64,000 nucleotides of DNA, taken from NCBI RefSeq assembly GCF_018294505.1, contig NC_057802.1, positions 312,408,209 to 312,472,208 on the forward strand, written 5' to 3'. The notes under the pieces are model-generated. The model made no database searches, was not told the DNA's origin, and saw nothing but the letters and a program-made list of their open reading frames with translations. This stretch comes from Triticum aestivum. Lineage: Eukaryota; Streptophyta; Magnoliopsida; Poales; Poaceae. Made by a program: the position numbers and the translations under genes. Of this stretch, positions 47,438 through 58,102 are shown one piece after another (within the stretch, counting starts at the first letter, position 1; every line of letters begins with the position of its first letter).

Positions 47438-49895
47438 TCACAGGACATTCGAGGATTCTAAGATATTTAGCTCACACCGCAACTTGCAAATCCTTTTCTC
47501 ATCCAAGGGCTTTGTGAAGATATCAGCCAATTGCTCTTCAGTGTTGACGTGAATGATATCAATATCTTCCTTCATGACATGATCTCTGAGAAAGTGATGA
47601 CGGATCTGAATGTGCTTTGTCTTCGAGTGCTGAACTAGGTTGTTGGCAATCTTGATGGCACTTTCATTGTTGCAGTATAGTGGCACTTGGTTCAGATGGA
47701 TGCCATAGTCTTCGAGAGTTTGCTTCATCCATAGAAGCTGGGCGCAGCAAGATCCAGCAGCAATGTATTCAGATTCAGCAGTGGAGAGAGACACAGAGTT
47801 CTGCTTCTTTGAAGACCAACAGACAAGAGATCGTCCAAGAAGGTGACATGTGCCTGATGTGGACTTGTGATCAACCTTGTCACCAGCATAATCAGCATCT
47901 GAGAAACCAACTAGATCAAACTCTGAGCCCTTTGGATACCATAATCCTAGTGTTGGGGTGTAAGCCAAATATCGAAGAATTCGCTTCACAGCTAAGTGAT
48001 GCGATTCCTTTGGTGCCGCTTGGAATTGGGCACACATGCAAACGCTAAGCATGATATCTAGCCTAGATGCACATAAATAGAGTAAAGAACCAATCATGGA
48101 GCGGTATACCTTTTGATCGAACTCTTTACCATTGTCGTCGGGACCCAATTGACCTTTGGTTGGCATTGGCGTCGTGTACCCTTTGCAGTCTTGCATTCCA
48201 AACTTCTTCAGGCAATCTTTGAGGTATTTCTCTTGAGATATGAAGATGTCGTTGCTCTGCTGACAGATTTGAAGACCAAGGAAGAACTTCAGCTCACCCA
48301 TCATGGACATCTGATATTGCTCTTGCATCATGTGCCCAAACTCATCACTGTATCTTTTGTCGGTGCAGCCGAAGATAATGTCATCCACATAGATCTGGCA
48401 CACAAATAGTTCACCATCGTATATCTTCGTGAAGAGAGTGGGATCCAGGGAACCAGGTTTGAAGCCTTTGCTCTTCAGGAAGTCTTTGAGTGTGTCATAC
48501 CAAGCACGAGGGGCTTGTTTGAGGCCATACAGTGCCTTGTTGAGCTTGTATACCATATTAGGATGTTTTGGATCTTCAAAGCTAGGTGGTTGTGCAACAT
48601 ACACTTCTTCTTCAATCTCGCCGTTGAGAAAGGCACTCTTCACACCCATTTGGTACAGGAGGATATTGTGATGGTTGGCATAGGCTAGTAGTATGCGAAT
48701 GGCTTCAAGCCTAGCCACCGGAGCAAATGTTTCATCAAAGTCAATCCCTTCAACTTGAGTGTATCCTTGAGCAACGAGACGAGCCTTGTTTCTGACAACT
48801 TGACCATGCTCATCTTGTTTGTTGCGATAGATCCATTTGGTGCCTATGATATTGTGCTTGCGAGGATCAGGACGCTTGACCAATTCCCACACATTGTTCA
48901 GCTCAAACTGTTGAAGCTCTTCTTGCATATCTTGAATCCATTTAGGTTCCATGAAGGCTTTAGCAACTTTCTTGGGTTCAGATATAGAGAAAAATGCAAA
49001 GTGCCCACAGAAAGTTGCTAGCTGTGTTGCTCTTGAACGAGTGAGTGGACCAGGTGCATTGATGCTATAAATTATCTTCTCAATCTGTACTTCATTTGCA
49101 ACACGAGGATGAACTGGATGAAGATTTTGCCCTTGCTGACCATTGTCTTCTTCTTCAGCATTGGCTTCAGGCTGAGCAGTGTCTTCAGGTTAATTAGGCA
49201 CAGAAATGATAAGTTCCTCTTCAGCCTGTGCCTCTGAAGGTATGATTTCTCCAGTACCCATAAGCTTAATCGATTCACTAGGAGGGACTTCATCTAGCAC
49301 ATTTGGCAGGTGCTCTCTTTGCGAGCCGTTAGTCTCATCGAACCGCACATCCATAGTTTCAACCACTTTATAGTGAAAGAGGTTGAAAACTCTGTAGGAG
49401 TGCGAATCCTTTCCGTAAGCAAGCATAAAACCTTCATGTGCTTTCGGTGCAAATTTTGAAGTGTGATGTGGATCTTTGATCCAGCACCTGGCACCAAATA
49501 CTCTGAAGTAACTGACGTTTGGCTTCTTACCAGTTAGGAGCTCATAAGATGTCTTCTTTAGAAGCTTGTGAAGATAAAAACGGTTGATGATGTGGCATGC
49601 AGTATCAATAGCTTCAGGCCAGAACTTCCTTGGAGTCTTGTATTCATCAAGCATCGTCTGAGCCATCTTAATGAGTGTTATGTTCTTGCGCTCCACGATG
49701 CCATTCTGCTGAGGTGTGTATGGAGCTAAGAATTCATGAGTGATGCCCAATGTATCAAGATAAGTGTCGAGGCCGGTGTTTTTTAACTCAGTGACGTTGT
49801 CACTTCTAATGTGCTTGATCTTGATGCCATATAGTTAGTCATGGCACAATTGGCGAATCGTCTGAAGACATCCTGCACTTCATTCTTGTAAATGT
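47438..49895 (-). pseudogene. pol: C2 pol, C-terminal part: integrase end, RT, RNase H
   Basis: Right of the G3 insertion point the integrase continues with VQDVFRRFANCAM. A 2-base insertion near 49830 shifts the frame. The second catalytic Asp region reads SDN, and the C-terminal core has PYTPQQNGIVERKN with the catalytic Glu. After an in-frame TAA at 49190-49192 (Gln expected), the frame stays open through RT ([32 protein letters not shown]) and RNase H ([28 protein letters not shown]) to the natural end LESSNVL at 47438. The RT-RNase H frame of 504 codons from 48952 is intact. Confidence 0.88.
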
Positions 49896-50781
49896 CGGAT
49901 TTCGGGTTCCGGCGAAACCCTTGAGGTTCGAACACTGGGGTGCACACGAAGATCTCTCCTCTCCCAAGCTCGCACCCTCCATGATCTCACGGACTAGCTC
50001 GCCGAACCCAAAGAACACGAAGACACAAGATTTATACTAGTTCGGGTCACCGTTGTGGTGTAATACCCTACTCCAGTGTGGTGGTGGTGGATTGCCTCTC
50101 GGGCTGAGGATGAACAATACAAGGGAAGAACAACCTCCTGAGGAGAGGTGTTCTCGTGCTTGGTGAGCTAGTGTGCGGGTGAGGATTTCTGAAGATGAGT
50201 TGCCTCCTACGGTGATGACTAGTCATATTTATAGAGGCCCTGGTCCTCTTCCCAAACATTGAGTGGGAAGGGATCCCACAACGGCCAAGTTTGAAGGGGG
50301 ACAGCTAGTACAGCTTATCCTGACAAAATTAGTCTTCGTCTGCCAAAGGCTCTGGTGGTGACGCTGTCTTGGACTCCACGATGACCTCCGTCCTGCCGTC
50401 CTACTAGTCTTGGTCTCGTTGCACCGATAGGGAAACCTTTGCCTGATGCCTCGGTACTCTTCGCCTGCACTTGCCTCCTTAGCACCATAGAGGAAACGAG
50501 GACACTGTGCGCGCTGGCGCCCGCATGGCTTGGTCGTCATGGCTTACGTCACGGGAAACCTCGCGAGGTACCCCCTTGCCTTGATCTCTCCGCCCCTCAC
50601 GAGCCAGCCTGGTGAGGCCGCTCTTGAGCAGGTCTTGTGTCGTCCGCCTAGCGAGGCTTGGCCCCTCGCGAGGGTCTTGAGTGCTTGTTGGTGAAGATGG
50701 GCCGTACGGGCCCGCTTGTGGAGCCACGTCGTGGGCTGCAGGCAGGCAATTCTGGGGACCCCCGTTCCCAGAACGCCGACA
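49896..50781 (-). repeat. G3 3' LTR, 886 bp
   Basis: Bounded by TGTCGG and CCGACA. On the minus strand it has a TATA box (CCTCTATAAATAT, around 50225-50237). The polypurine-like GGCCCGGGGGCTAC (minus strand) lies directly outside at 50782 and up. It is the best complete reference for the related G1 LTR. Confidence 0.92.
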
Positions 50782-51023
50782 GTAGCCCCCGGGCCCAAGG
50801 CGCGCTCGGACTTGGCTTTGAGGCGAAGCCAAAGGGCAAGTGCGGAGCGCCGCGGGCCCCAACAGCCTGCGGCCTTGGTCGACGCGTGGTGGTTGATTGG
50901 ACGTGGGTGTCTCCGCTTCCCCACGCTGCCTCGGCAACTGCCCGAGTTGACGAGTCCCTGCTGCATGCAAAAAGGGTTATCATTACCTGCGATCGTGGGG
51001 GCCGACGGTTGGCCTCCCTTGGG

Positions 51024-51033
51024 TTATAAATAA
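51024..51033 (+). promoter_or_regulatory. TATA box of the G3 antisense ORF
   Basis: TTATAAATAA lies 93 bases before ATG 51117, followed by G+C-rich and C/T-rich leader sequence. Good spacing for a plant promoter with a short 5' UTR. Confidence 0.6.
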
Positions 51034-51116
51034 GGAGGCGGGCAGAGCCCCCGTCATCCATCTCTTCCTGTTCCGCTCGCTTATCCTCCCTGGCTCCATT
51101 GCTAGCAGCGGCATCC

Positions 51117-51977
51117 ATGGCGCCTATTCGGAGGTTTTCGGCCACAGAGAAAGGAAAAGCTCCCCGTGACGAGCTCGGGCCGCTTCCACAAAAGAAGAGG
51201 CCGAGCCACCGCCGCGAAGTGGTCCTGAGGCCGAAGGTGACCAGGCCTTGGTACGAGAGACCTCCTCCCGGGTACCCGCTGCCTTTGTATGCCCAAGCTG
51301 AGGGCTCCGGAGGAAGAGGCGACGAGCGCCGCCACCCACGCTGGGGCCGCAGCCGCCGCGCTGGGGCGACGCACACTGTCGCCCAAGGAATCCACGCCAC
51401 GGACTCCTCGCGTGAGCTCGTGGTGTGGGCGGCGATGCCTCCGCGCACTTGGATCCGCTTCCCTCAGTTCTTCTCCGCTGAGATGCTGTCGAGGGGCCCT
51501 CTGGAGCTGTGGCCGCGGCACGCCGACTGCAACGCCCTGGCGACCGGAGCGGAAGTTGAAGTCATCTCCTTGGGCATGATCTTCATGACTCGAGGCCGGG
51601 GCGAGGTCGCCCGAATTTTCCGTGCAGAAGGTGCCCTTGCGATCCACTTCGAGTACGACGGCGCCTCCACAATGTTCTTCAAGGTCTTCGACGCGGAAGG
51701 CCGCCGCTTGGAGTGCTGCCCCGGGCGAGGCCGTCAGGACCGCCCCGCCATCGGTTTTTCCAGCAGTGGCAGCAACGTTTGGGAGTCCAGCGACTCTCCC
51801 GAGCTCTACGAGACTCCGGAGACAAGCGACGACAGCTATGTGCCCCCGAGCTTTCGCGCGCCCGGAGCAAGGCTACAGCGTCCGGCCGACGCCGTCGCTA
51901 ATCTGGATGGGATTGGCGCCGGCCTCCCGTGGTCCACTGTAGATGATGGCGTCGGCCGCGCTGGCGCATGTAGATAG
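51117..51977 (+). CDS. Antisense ORF of G3 with a B3-like DNA-binding core
   Basis: A 286-codon uninterrupted frame lies antisense to G3, next to its 3' LTR. Residues 1-100 are basic and low in structure (KGKAPRDELGPLPQKKRPSH). Residues about 108-200 resemble a plant B3 domain: RFPQFFSAEML, a strand VEVISLGMIFMTRG, then GRGEVAR where B3 has GW..F, RAEGALAIHFEYDGAS and FFKVFDAEGRR. The tail is Ser/Glu/Asp-rich (SSDSPELYETPETSDDS). B3 domains bind DNA in plant transcription factors. The conserved Trp of the GW motif is Arg here. I chose ATG 51117 because it follows a TATA box and parallels the MAR/MAP starts of the related genes. The domain call is by eye; the open frame is certain. Confidence 0.6.
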   Translation: MAPIRRFSATEKGKAPRDELGPLPQKKRPSHRREVVLRPKVTRPWYERPPPGYPLPLYAQAEGSGGRGDERRHPRWGRSRRAGATHTVAQGIHATDSSRELVVWAAMPPRTWIRFPQFFSAEMLSRGPLELWPRHADCNALATGAEVEVISLGMIFMTRGRGEVARIFRAEGALAIHFEYDGASTMFFKVFDAEGRRLECCPGRGRQDRPAIGFSSSGSNVWESSDSPELYETPETSDDSYVPPSFRAPGARLQRPADAVANLDGIGAGLPWSTVDDGVGRAGACR

Positions 51978-52099
51978 GGCTCCTTGAATTTCCTTTCTTT
52001 TGTTCCCTACTAGGAATCGAAAATAGCCACGCGGGGGTGCGTAAAGGGCCTGTAATGTCTTTGGTCGATATCATCCTTATTATGAAATTGTGCGGGTGC

Positions 52100-52690
52100 G
52101 TGTCCTATTTCAGCTCAGTCTCCCCTTTCTATCCTCGCGACGGCTTGGTGCTCTACGCTGACAGGTCCCAGTCCTCTGGCAGGCTGCAGCCGTCGCTGGT
52201 ATGCCAGGTCGCGATGCCGTGGTCAAGGCCAGGAGGTGAGCGGCCCGAGGTCCAGTAAGAGCTCCTGAGTCACGATGCTTAGGAGGTCCCCTTTAGCGTG
52301 CAAGCGGCCACCGAAGGTAAGAAAGGGAGGCGACGTTGCCGCAACAGAGCTGCAGCAAGTGAGGATCCCGTGTCATAGTGGTGGGTGGATTCCGAGCGCG
52401 AACTTATCTTGGTAGTCAGGAGTAGTTTCCTTTTGTTGCGCCAACTCGTGCGTGGCGGTCGTGGCGTAGCTAGGTTAGGCCCGTGCGTGCTTCCCCCTCT
52501 TCCTCATGCTCTCCTTAGTGCTCTACGTCCTCAGGTCCCGGGCCTCGAGCGAGCTCAGCCGCCACTGGTATGCCAGGTCGCGATGTCGTGGTCAAGGCCA
52601 GGGGGTGAGGGCCGGAGAGCCAGTAGGAGCTCGTGAGTCGCGATGCTCAGGAGCCCCCCTTTTAACGCGCAAGCGAATCACATGAGAGAA
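52100..52690. repeat. Tandem repeat, ~369-bp period, in G3
   Basis: GTGCTCTACG...AGGTCCC at 52149 recurs at 52518, and ATGCCAGGTCGCGATG at 52201 recurs at 52570, both 369 bp apart. About 1.6 diverged units. No gene is seen in this part of the element (51978-53171). Confidence 0.75.
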
Positions 52691-53026
52691 GAGGGAGCCC
52701 GCGGTACCGCCCCCTGTTGTCCTCGGGAGCTTCCTGCAAGTCAACACGAGGAGAGGCGCAGATTTCCATTATGAGTGCCGGCCGGCCACTGGTCGCTCCG
52801 TGAGGGATTGAAGGCACTGAGGGCCTGGTGAGGTGACGCGCGCGGGGCGTGCAGCGGGCCAGAGCTCGACCGCTCAGATTTTTCGACATTGCAGGGACGG
52901 ACCCATGCACAAGCATCGTGCCGGCGTGAGCAGCTCCCGTGGTAGGTGTCAGTCAAGCAAGTGTCAGCCATAGATAGATCATGCATGGAAAGAGAACTGA
53001 CTTAGGTAAATGCACGAGCGATAGAT

Positions 53027-53198
53027 GCCACCGGGTCGGACCCGAGCGGCTTGGGGATGGTGCAGCCCTTGGGGCGCCCCTAGCAAAGTAAGCGAAAGAC
53101 ATAAAAGGATACGTGCCGCAGGGACGGGCCCACGCGGCCTGGGAATGATGCAGCCCGAGGGGCGCTCCCAGCTAAATGAACTTGGAAAATGTCACCTG
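53027..53198. repeat. Tandem repeat, ~88-bp period, in G3
   Basis: Two diverged units starting GCCACCGGGTCGGACCC (53027) and GCCGCAGGGACGGGCCC (53115), both continuing with a GATG(G/A)TGCAGCCC motif. They lie just beyond the end of the RT relic. Confidence 0.65.
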
Positions 53199-55894
53199 GT
53201 TCCGTTGTAGGAGGGGTGTTGGGGCAGCTGAAGATGCGTGGTGCAGGGGTTGCTCCTCATGAGCCACCGGGATCCTGAGCCTCGGGAGGCCCTGGGGGTC
53301 CAGGTGGTTCCTTGAGGACCGTCTCCATCTCCGCCAGGACTGCGTGGTGCCTGGCCTCCTGAGCCACCAGGATGCTCTGCAAGCATCGCTGGAAGGCGGA
53401 CGCCATGCTCGGCAGGCCAAAAGGCATGCGAACATAGCTGTGAGGTGGGCCCTAGCAGCGTCCCACGCGCGAAGGCCAGAAGGGCTCCTGAGATGCGGCC
53501 CTGTTGAGCCTTGGGACATCGATGCAGACGCGCAGCCCGGCATCCTCGCCTGGATGGGGAGTTGCGCCCGGTGAGCGGCGGTCGCCGCGCATGGCTCTCG
53601 CGTCTTGCAGTTCCTGAGTGGTCTTGGCAATGAATTCCTGAGCGTTGGGCGCTCCTTGCCCCGTGTCCTCTTGAGGGAGACGTGCCGTGAAGCACGCCTC
53701 CAAGTGGTGCCCGAGCGCCTCCCTCGTGACGTTGGCAAGGTCTGAGGCCCTCCATAAGAGAGCCCCCGAGCCCTGCCCGAGGAGGGTGCCAGGCGCGCCT
53801 TCCTATGCGAGGGAGGGAGCCGCCCCAGGCGCGGGCGCTGATCCTGACGAGGTACCACTTGTGGTGCCACTCTCCTGAGGTCCGGCACGGAGTATCTGCT
53901 TCTTCTTCTTGGGGACGACATCAGGAGGGTACTGAGCTGCATTGTTGTCGAGGTCTTTGATTGACACTACTTGGATGGCGCGCTCAAGGGAGCACACCGC
54001 ATCTCTTTCCTCGCAGGGGACTGTGATGATCCCGCTTCTTCCTGGCATCTTGAGGACGTTGTTGCCGTGGTGCGTCACTGCCATGTACTTGGCCAGGGCC
54101 AGGTACCCGAGGATGGCATTGTACGGCAGACGGATGTGAGCGACGTCAAAGTCGATGAGCTCGGTGCGGTAATTGTTGCGTTCTCCGAAGGTGACTGGAA
54201 GGCGGACCTGCCCTATCGGTGTGGTGGAGCCGTCAGTCACTCCTGAGAAGGGCTTGGTAGGCTGAAGCTGATCGTATGGCACTTGAAGGCTGTCGAACGT
54301 CTCGACGGACAGGACGTTGAGCCCTCCGCCGCCGTCGATGAGGGTCTTGGTGACTTGTACGTTGCAGATGACGGGTGAACAAAGCATCGGGAGAGCACCA
54401 GCGGTTGCCACGCACTTGAGCTGATCTGCCGAACTGGAGGTGATGGCGCACTGGACCACCTGAGCGGGCGCGTGGCCTTGAGCCTGGGGAAGACTGCGTT
54501 CACCTCGCGAGCAAAATGCTGGAAGATGTGTTGAGAGGCCGGGGCTTGAGCTCCGCCCAATATGCAGGCGATCGCACGCGGCTCCTGGAAGCCCCCATCC
54601 CCCTCGTCCTGATGGTGGTCGTCGTTCCTTCTTGGTGGTGGAGGCAGCGAAGCAAGACCGGCGTTGCCCGGAGGGCGGTCCTCGCGAGGCTGATCCCTCC
54701 AGGCGCCCTCGCGAGGCTGGTCCTGCCAGTGGTCTTCATGAGGACGGTCGCGCCACTCCTGGCGTGGGCCACGGTCGTCCCAGCATCCTCCGTCACGTCC
54801 TCCTCGTCGGCCGTAGCCCCAGTCGTTGCGCTCGGGGCGTCGACCGAAGCGTCCATCCCGGATGGCCCTGAGCTCTTGACAGTCGTTGGTGTTGTGGCTG
54901 TGCATGTTATGGAAGGCGCAGAATGGTCGGCTGCTCTTGGATGACTCGGGTTGGTCCCTGCCGCGTTTCGTGTCCGGCTCTGCCGCGAGCACGGTCACTC
55001 CCTTGCGCTTCACATCCTTGGCCTTGGCTTTCTTTTCCTCTAGGTCGGTAGCTGGGAGCTCGAGGAGGGAAAGGCGCCCTTCCTCAGCTCTTGCGCACTT
55101 GGTCGCCAGGTTGAACAGCTCCAGAGATGTGCATAGCTCCTTGTGGATGGCGAGCTCCTCCTTCATCTTGACGTCGCGGACGCCATCAGAGAACGCCGAG
55201 ATGATGGCCTCGTCCGTCACCTTGGGATCTTGAGGCGAACGTTGTTGAAGTGCTGGATGTACTTCTGGAGGGTCTCTCCTGGTTGCTGCTTGACGCGACG
55301 CAGGTCACCCGCGGCCGGGGGGCGGTCGCGCGTGCCCTGGAAGTTGGCGACGAAGCGGTCGCGCATCTCGTCCTAGGAGGAGATCGAGCCCGGAGGCAGG
55401 TTTAGGAGCCATGAATGAGCACCGTCCTTGAGCGACATGGGGAACCAGTTCGCCATGACTTTCTCGTCGCCGTTGGTCGCCTCGATGTTCAGCTCATAGA
55501 GTTGCAAGAACTCTGCGGGGTCGGGGGTGCCGTCATAGCGAGGAGGCAGATCCGGCTTGAACTTGCCCGGCCAGGCGACGCTACGCAGCTCGGGGGTGAA
55601 GGCGCGACAGCCTGCCGTGGTCGCCGGGGCCCGCCGTGGAGGTGGAGCTCGATCTTGGTGCCCCCGCGCCGCCACAGCAAGTGGCACATGGCCCTGCCGC
55701 AACAAGCGATCTTGACGTGGCGGTGCGAGGAGCAGTGGAGCGTTCTCTTGAGGTTGAGGAACTTCTTGACAGCTTCTGTCTTCATGCGTGGGTGCTTCGC
55801 GCGGCGGGTCGCGCCGCGTGGCCGCGTGTCTTGGCGCTAGGGCGCCGTCTTGGTGCAGAGGTGGTGGAGGCGCTCTGTGAGCTACGTCGTCCAT
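53172..55894 (-). pseudogene. G3 gag-protease and RT relic, broken
   Basis: Minus-strand ATG 55894 (MDDVAHRAPPPPLHQDG) starts gag. The capsid-like part (KFKPDLPPRYDGTPDPAEFL) is stopped by TAG at 55373-55375, where Trp is expected, then continues (DEMRDRFVANFQGTRDRP). A frameshift near 55225 moves to 55220-54500, ending in an Arg/Asp/Gly-rich tail. Another shift near 54460 gives the protease (TKTLIDGGGGLNVLSVETFD), where the family motif IDGGAG has Gly for Ala. After a stop at 53803, short pieces resemble RT (LRVCIDVPRLNRAA, YVRMPFGLPSMASAFQRC) but the catalytic YxDD part, RNase H and integrase are missing. The element could only move with enzymes from another copy. Confidence 0.8.
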
Positions 55895-55939
55895 AGCCGG
55901 CGGTGGACGAGGCAGCGAGAGGGACGGTGCAAGGGAGCC

Positions 55940-56255
55940 TACGCTTGCCTCCTTAGCACCAAAGAGGAAACGAGGACACTGTGCGCGCTGGCGCCCGCCT
56001 GGCCTTGGTCGTCATGGCTTACGTCAGGGAAACCCCGCGAGGTACCCTCTTGCCTTGATCTCTCCGCCCCTCACGAGCCAGCCTGGTGAGGCCGCTCCCG
56101 AGGAGGTCTTGTGTCGTCCGCCTCGCAAGGCCTGGCCCCTCGCGAGGGTCTTGAGTGCTTGCTGGTGAAGATGGGCCATACGGGCCTGCTTGTGGAGCCA
56201 TCCGTGGGCCGCACGCAGGCAAGTCTGGGGATCCCCGTTCCCTAGAACGCCAACA
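55940..56255 (-). repeat. G3 5' LTR, first ~316 bp only
   Basis: Matches the outer ~320 bp of the 3' LTR up to GCAAGCGTAGG, where it joins gag leader sequence. About 570 bp of LTR plus primer-binding site are deleted. The outer end and TSD are intact, so the loss happened after insertion or during reverse transcription. Confidence 0.85.
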
Positions 56256-58097
56256 GTAAAGGATTATATGCACGCATGTGTATCTTGAATAATCATCAAC
56301 AATGACGAAGCCATAGAGGCAAGTAGTGGTAGTGAGAGTAGAGTAGTGAGTAGGGCCAAATAGGTCCATGTGTAGTAGCTCGAAGGGACATGATGTCATC
56401 ATGATTGTCTTCGAGGGATGCTTGGCCCTAGTCATCTTTCCAGCTTCGCAGGCATCACACAGATGATCCTTCTTGAACTTGACGCCCTCGATGCCTACGA
56501 CGTGTTTCTTCTTCGCGAGTGTGTACAAGTTCCTCATGCCAGCATGCCCTAGCCTCCGATGCCAGAGCCAGCACTCTGACGCCTTTGCTAGAAGACATAC
56601 GGCCAACTGTGGTCCTACTAAGAAATCTACCATGTACAAATCGTCCTTTCGATATCCTTCAAAGACTAGAGATTTATCAGACTCCATAAGCACAAGGCAA
56701 TGATATTTTCCGAATATCACAATCATGTAAGTCACAAAGAATTGAGACAGACATTAAGTTGAAACCAAGGGATTCATCAAGCACCACTTTATCCATGTGC
56801 TGATCCTTTGAGATTGCAACTCTACCTAGACCCAATACCTTGCTTTTACCAGTGTCAGCAAATTTGATGTGAATCTTGTTAGATGGACGTAGGGTTGAAT
56901 CCATCAGAAGACTTCGATCACCAGTCATGTGGTTAGTGCATCCACTGTCCATAATCCATTCTGAAGCATATTGTGTCATACCCTACAGTGTAGTTAGGGG
57001 GATAGGCTTCACCAAGGGAAATGTGAAGCATAAACATTTGACGAACAAGCATATTATCAAAGTTCAGATCCTGGTTAGGGCAGATAGGATGATTGTCAAG
57101 GAATCCCGAAATAAAATACATAGTAAGAACATTTGGGCATTTTATCTTGCGCCCCACAAGTGTTTTAGGTCCCCAGCAATGCATCAGACGCCTTTGATTT
57201 CCGGCTGGAGACCTTTCCTTGCAAAAGAGAGTTAATTTTTCTTAACCACCCACATCTTCAGGGGTGGCTTAGAAGCAATGAGTCTGAGTGCAGCATCTGA
57301 GAACTTCGGCTTTGGAGCCCTAGCACATAGCCTTGCAGGAGGTGAATAATACTCATATGAATAAGCAGAATAGTTCTTGGTCTTATGAACATAGCGGTTT
57401 GACGAAACACGCTCATATTCATAAGTCTGAGTATGATTTCCCTACAAAACATTGTCGTTAGGGTGACTCTGGTGAGTCCTCTGTCTGTATGAAGACTTTG
57501 GACCATATGAAGCCTTTGGTCTGGGGTTTACCTTCTTCCCAGGTGGTGTGATGATGACATTCACAAGAAGATTCTCAAGACAACTTTTGGGTACCCAGAT
57601 CTTCTTCATAGGTGGTCCATTCCTGCAGTTAGTACCAATATACCTGGCAAGCACTTCACCATTCTGATTCTTAAATAGTTTATAGTTTGCATCAAAGGAT
57701 TCATCAATGATAATCGGGTTAGCACAAGTGAAGCCAGACAAGGTAGATGGATCCACTGAAGGTCCCTTTGCAGCAACCCATGTGGTTTTGGGGTACTGCT
57801 CAGGCTTCCAGTAAGAACCATCAACATTCATTTTCCTCTCGAACCCAACACCCTCTTTCCTAGGGTTTCGGTTCAGAATCTGCTTTTTGAGGACATCACA
57901 TAGTGTCTGATGCCCTTTGAGACTTTTGTACATCCCTGTCTCAAGCAATGTCTTCAACCTGGCATTCTCATCAGCAATAGTAGTGGTATCCTCAGTAGAG
58001 GGGTTAGTTACCACATCAGTAGTTGAAGATATTGCAACAGTAGCAGTAGCAGAACTTTCAGCAACAAAGGCGGCATTATCACGCTCAAGGTATTTTA
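56256..58097 (-). pseudogene. gag-pol: C2 gag, protease and first half of integrase
   Basis: The frame 58097-57442 (gag C-terminal region; MVTNPSTEDTTTIADENARL, later RPKASYGPKSSYRQRTHQ) ends in TAG at 57442-57444 but reads on in frame (GNHTQTYEYERV). More stops follow between 57240 and 56980. Protease is visible at 56979-56730 (WIMDSGCTNHMTGDRS). A frameshift near 56730 leads to the pre-integrase zinc region (LWHRRLGHAGMRNL, CDACEAGKM) and the integrase start (HMDLFGPTHYS, VIVDDYSRYT). G3 is inserted directly after. The 5' end is cut by G4 at 58097. Confidence 0.85.
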
Positions 58098-58102
58098 TAC
58101 AT

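Larger units (their letters stand above)
49896..56255 (-). mobile_element. G3: Tat-like Gypsy element with B3-like antisense ORF
   Basis: The minus-strand element has its 3' LTR at 49896-50781 and a truncated 5' LTR at 55940-56255. The TSD GTAAA is perfect (49891-49895, 56256-56260). In element direction it encodes gag, a Tat-type protease (IDGGGGLNVLS) and only a relic of RT; RNase H and integrase are absent. Tandem repeats and an antisense ORF lie between pol and the 3' LTR, as in Tat elements such as Grande. The 5' LTR lost its promoter-proximal and U5 parts, the primer-binding site and the leader. It disrupts the C2 integrase. Confidence 0.87.
44301..58097 (-). mobile_element. C2: SIRE/Maximus-type Copia element, truncated and nested
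   Basis: On the minus strand the order is gag (58097 to about 57240), protease and integrase (to 56256, then 49895 onward), RT and RNase H (to 47438), a gene-like spacer, and an extra ORF3 (45994 to 44301). Copia domain order plus an additional ORF after pol fits the SIRE/Maximus lineage. Neither LTR is in the window. Its 3' end is interrupted by G1 at 44300/44301, its integrase by G3 (TSD GTAAA), and its gag by G4 at 58097. All coding parts carry stops or frameshifts. It is the oldest layer of the nest visible here. Confidence 0.8.

Noticed and set aside
50648..51448. 266-codon minus-strand ORF overlapping the B3-like ORF
   Set aside because: A shadow frame in G+C-rich DNA; lacks domain character, whereas the plus-strand frame has a TATA box, ATG and a B3-like pattern.
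52741..53210. Small ORFs around the tandem repeats in G3
   Set aside because: The frames come from repeat units and are not conserved between units.
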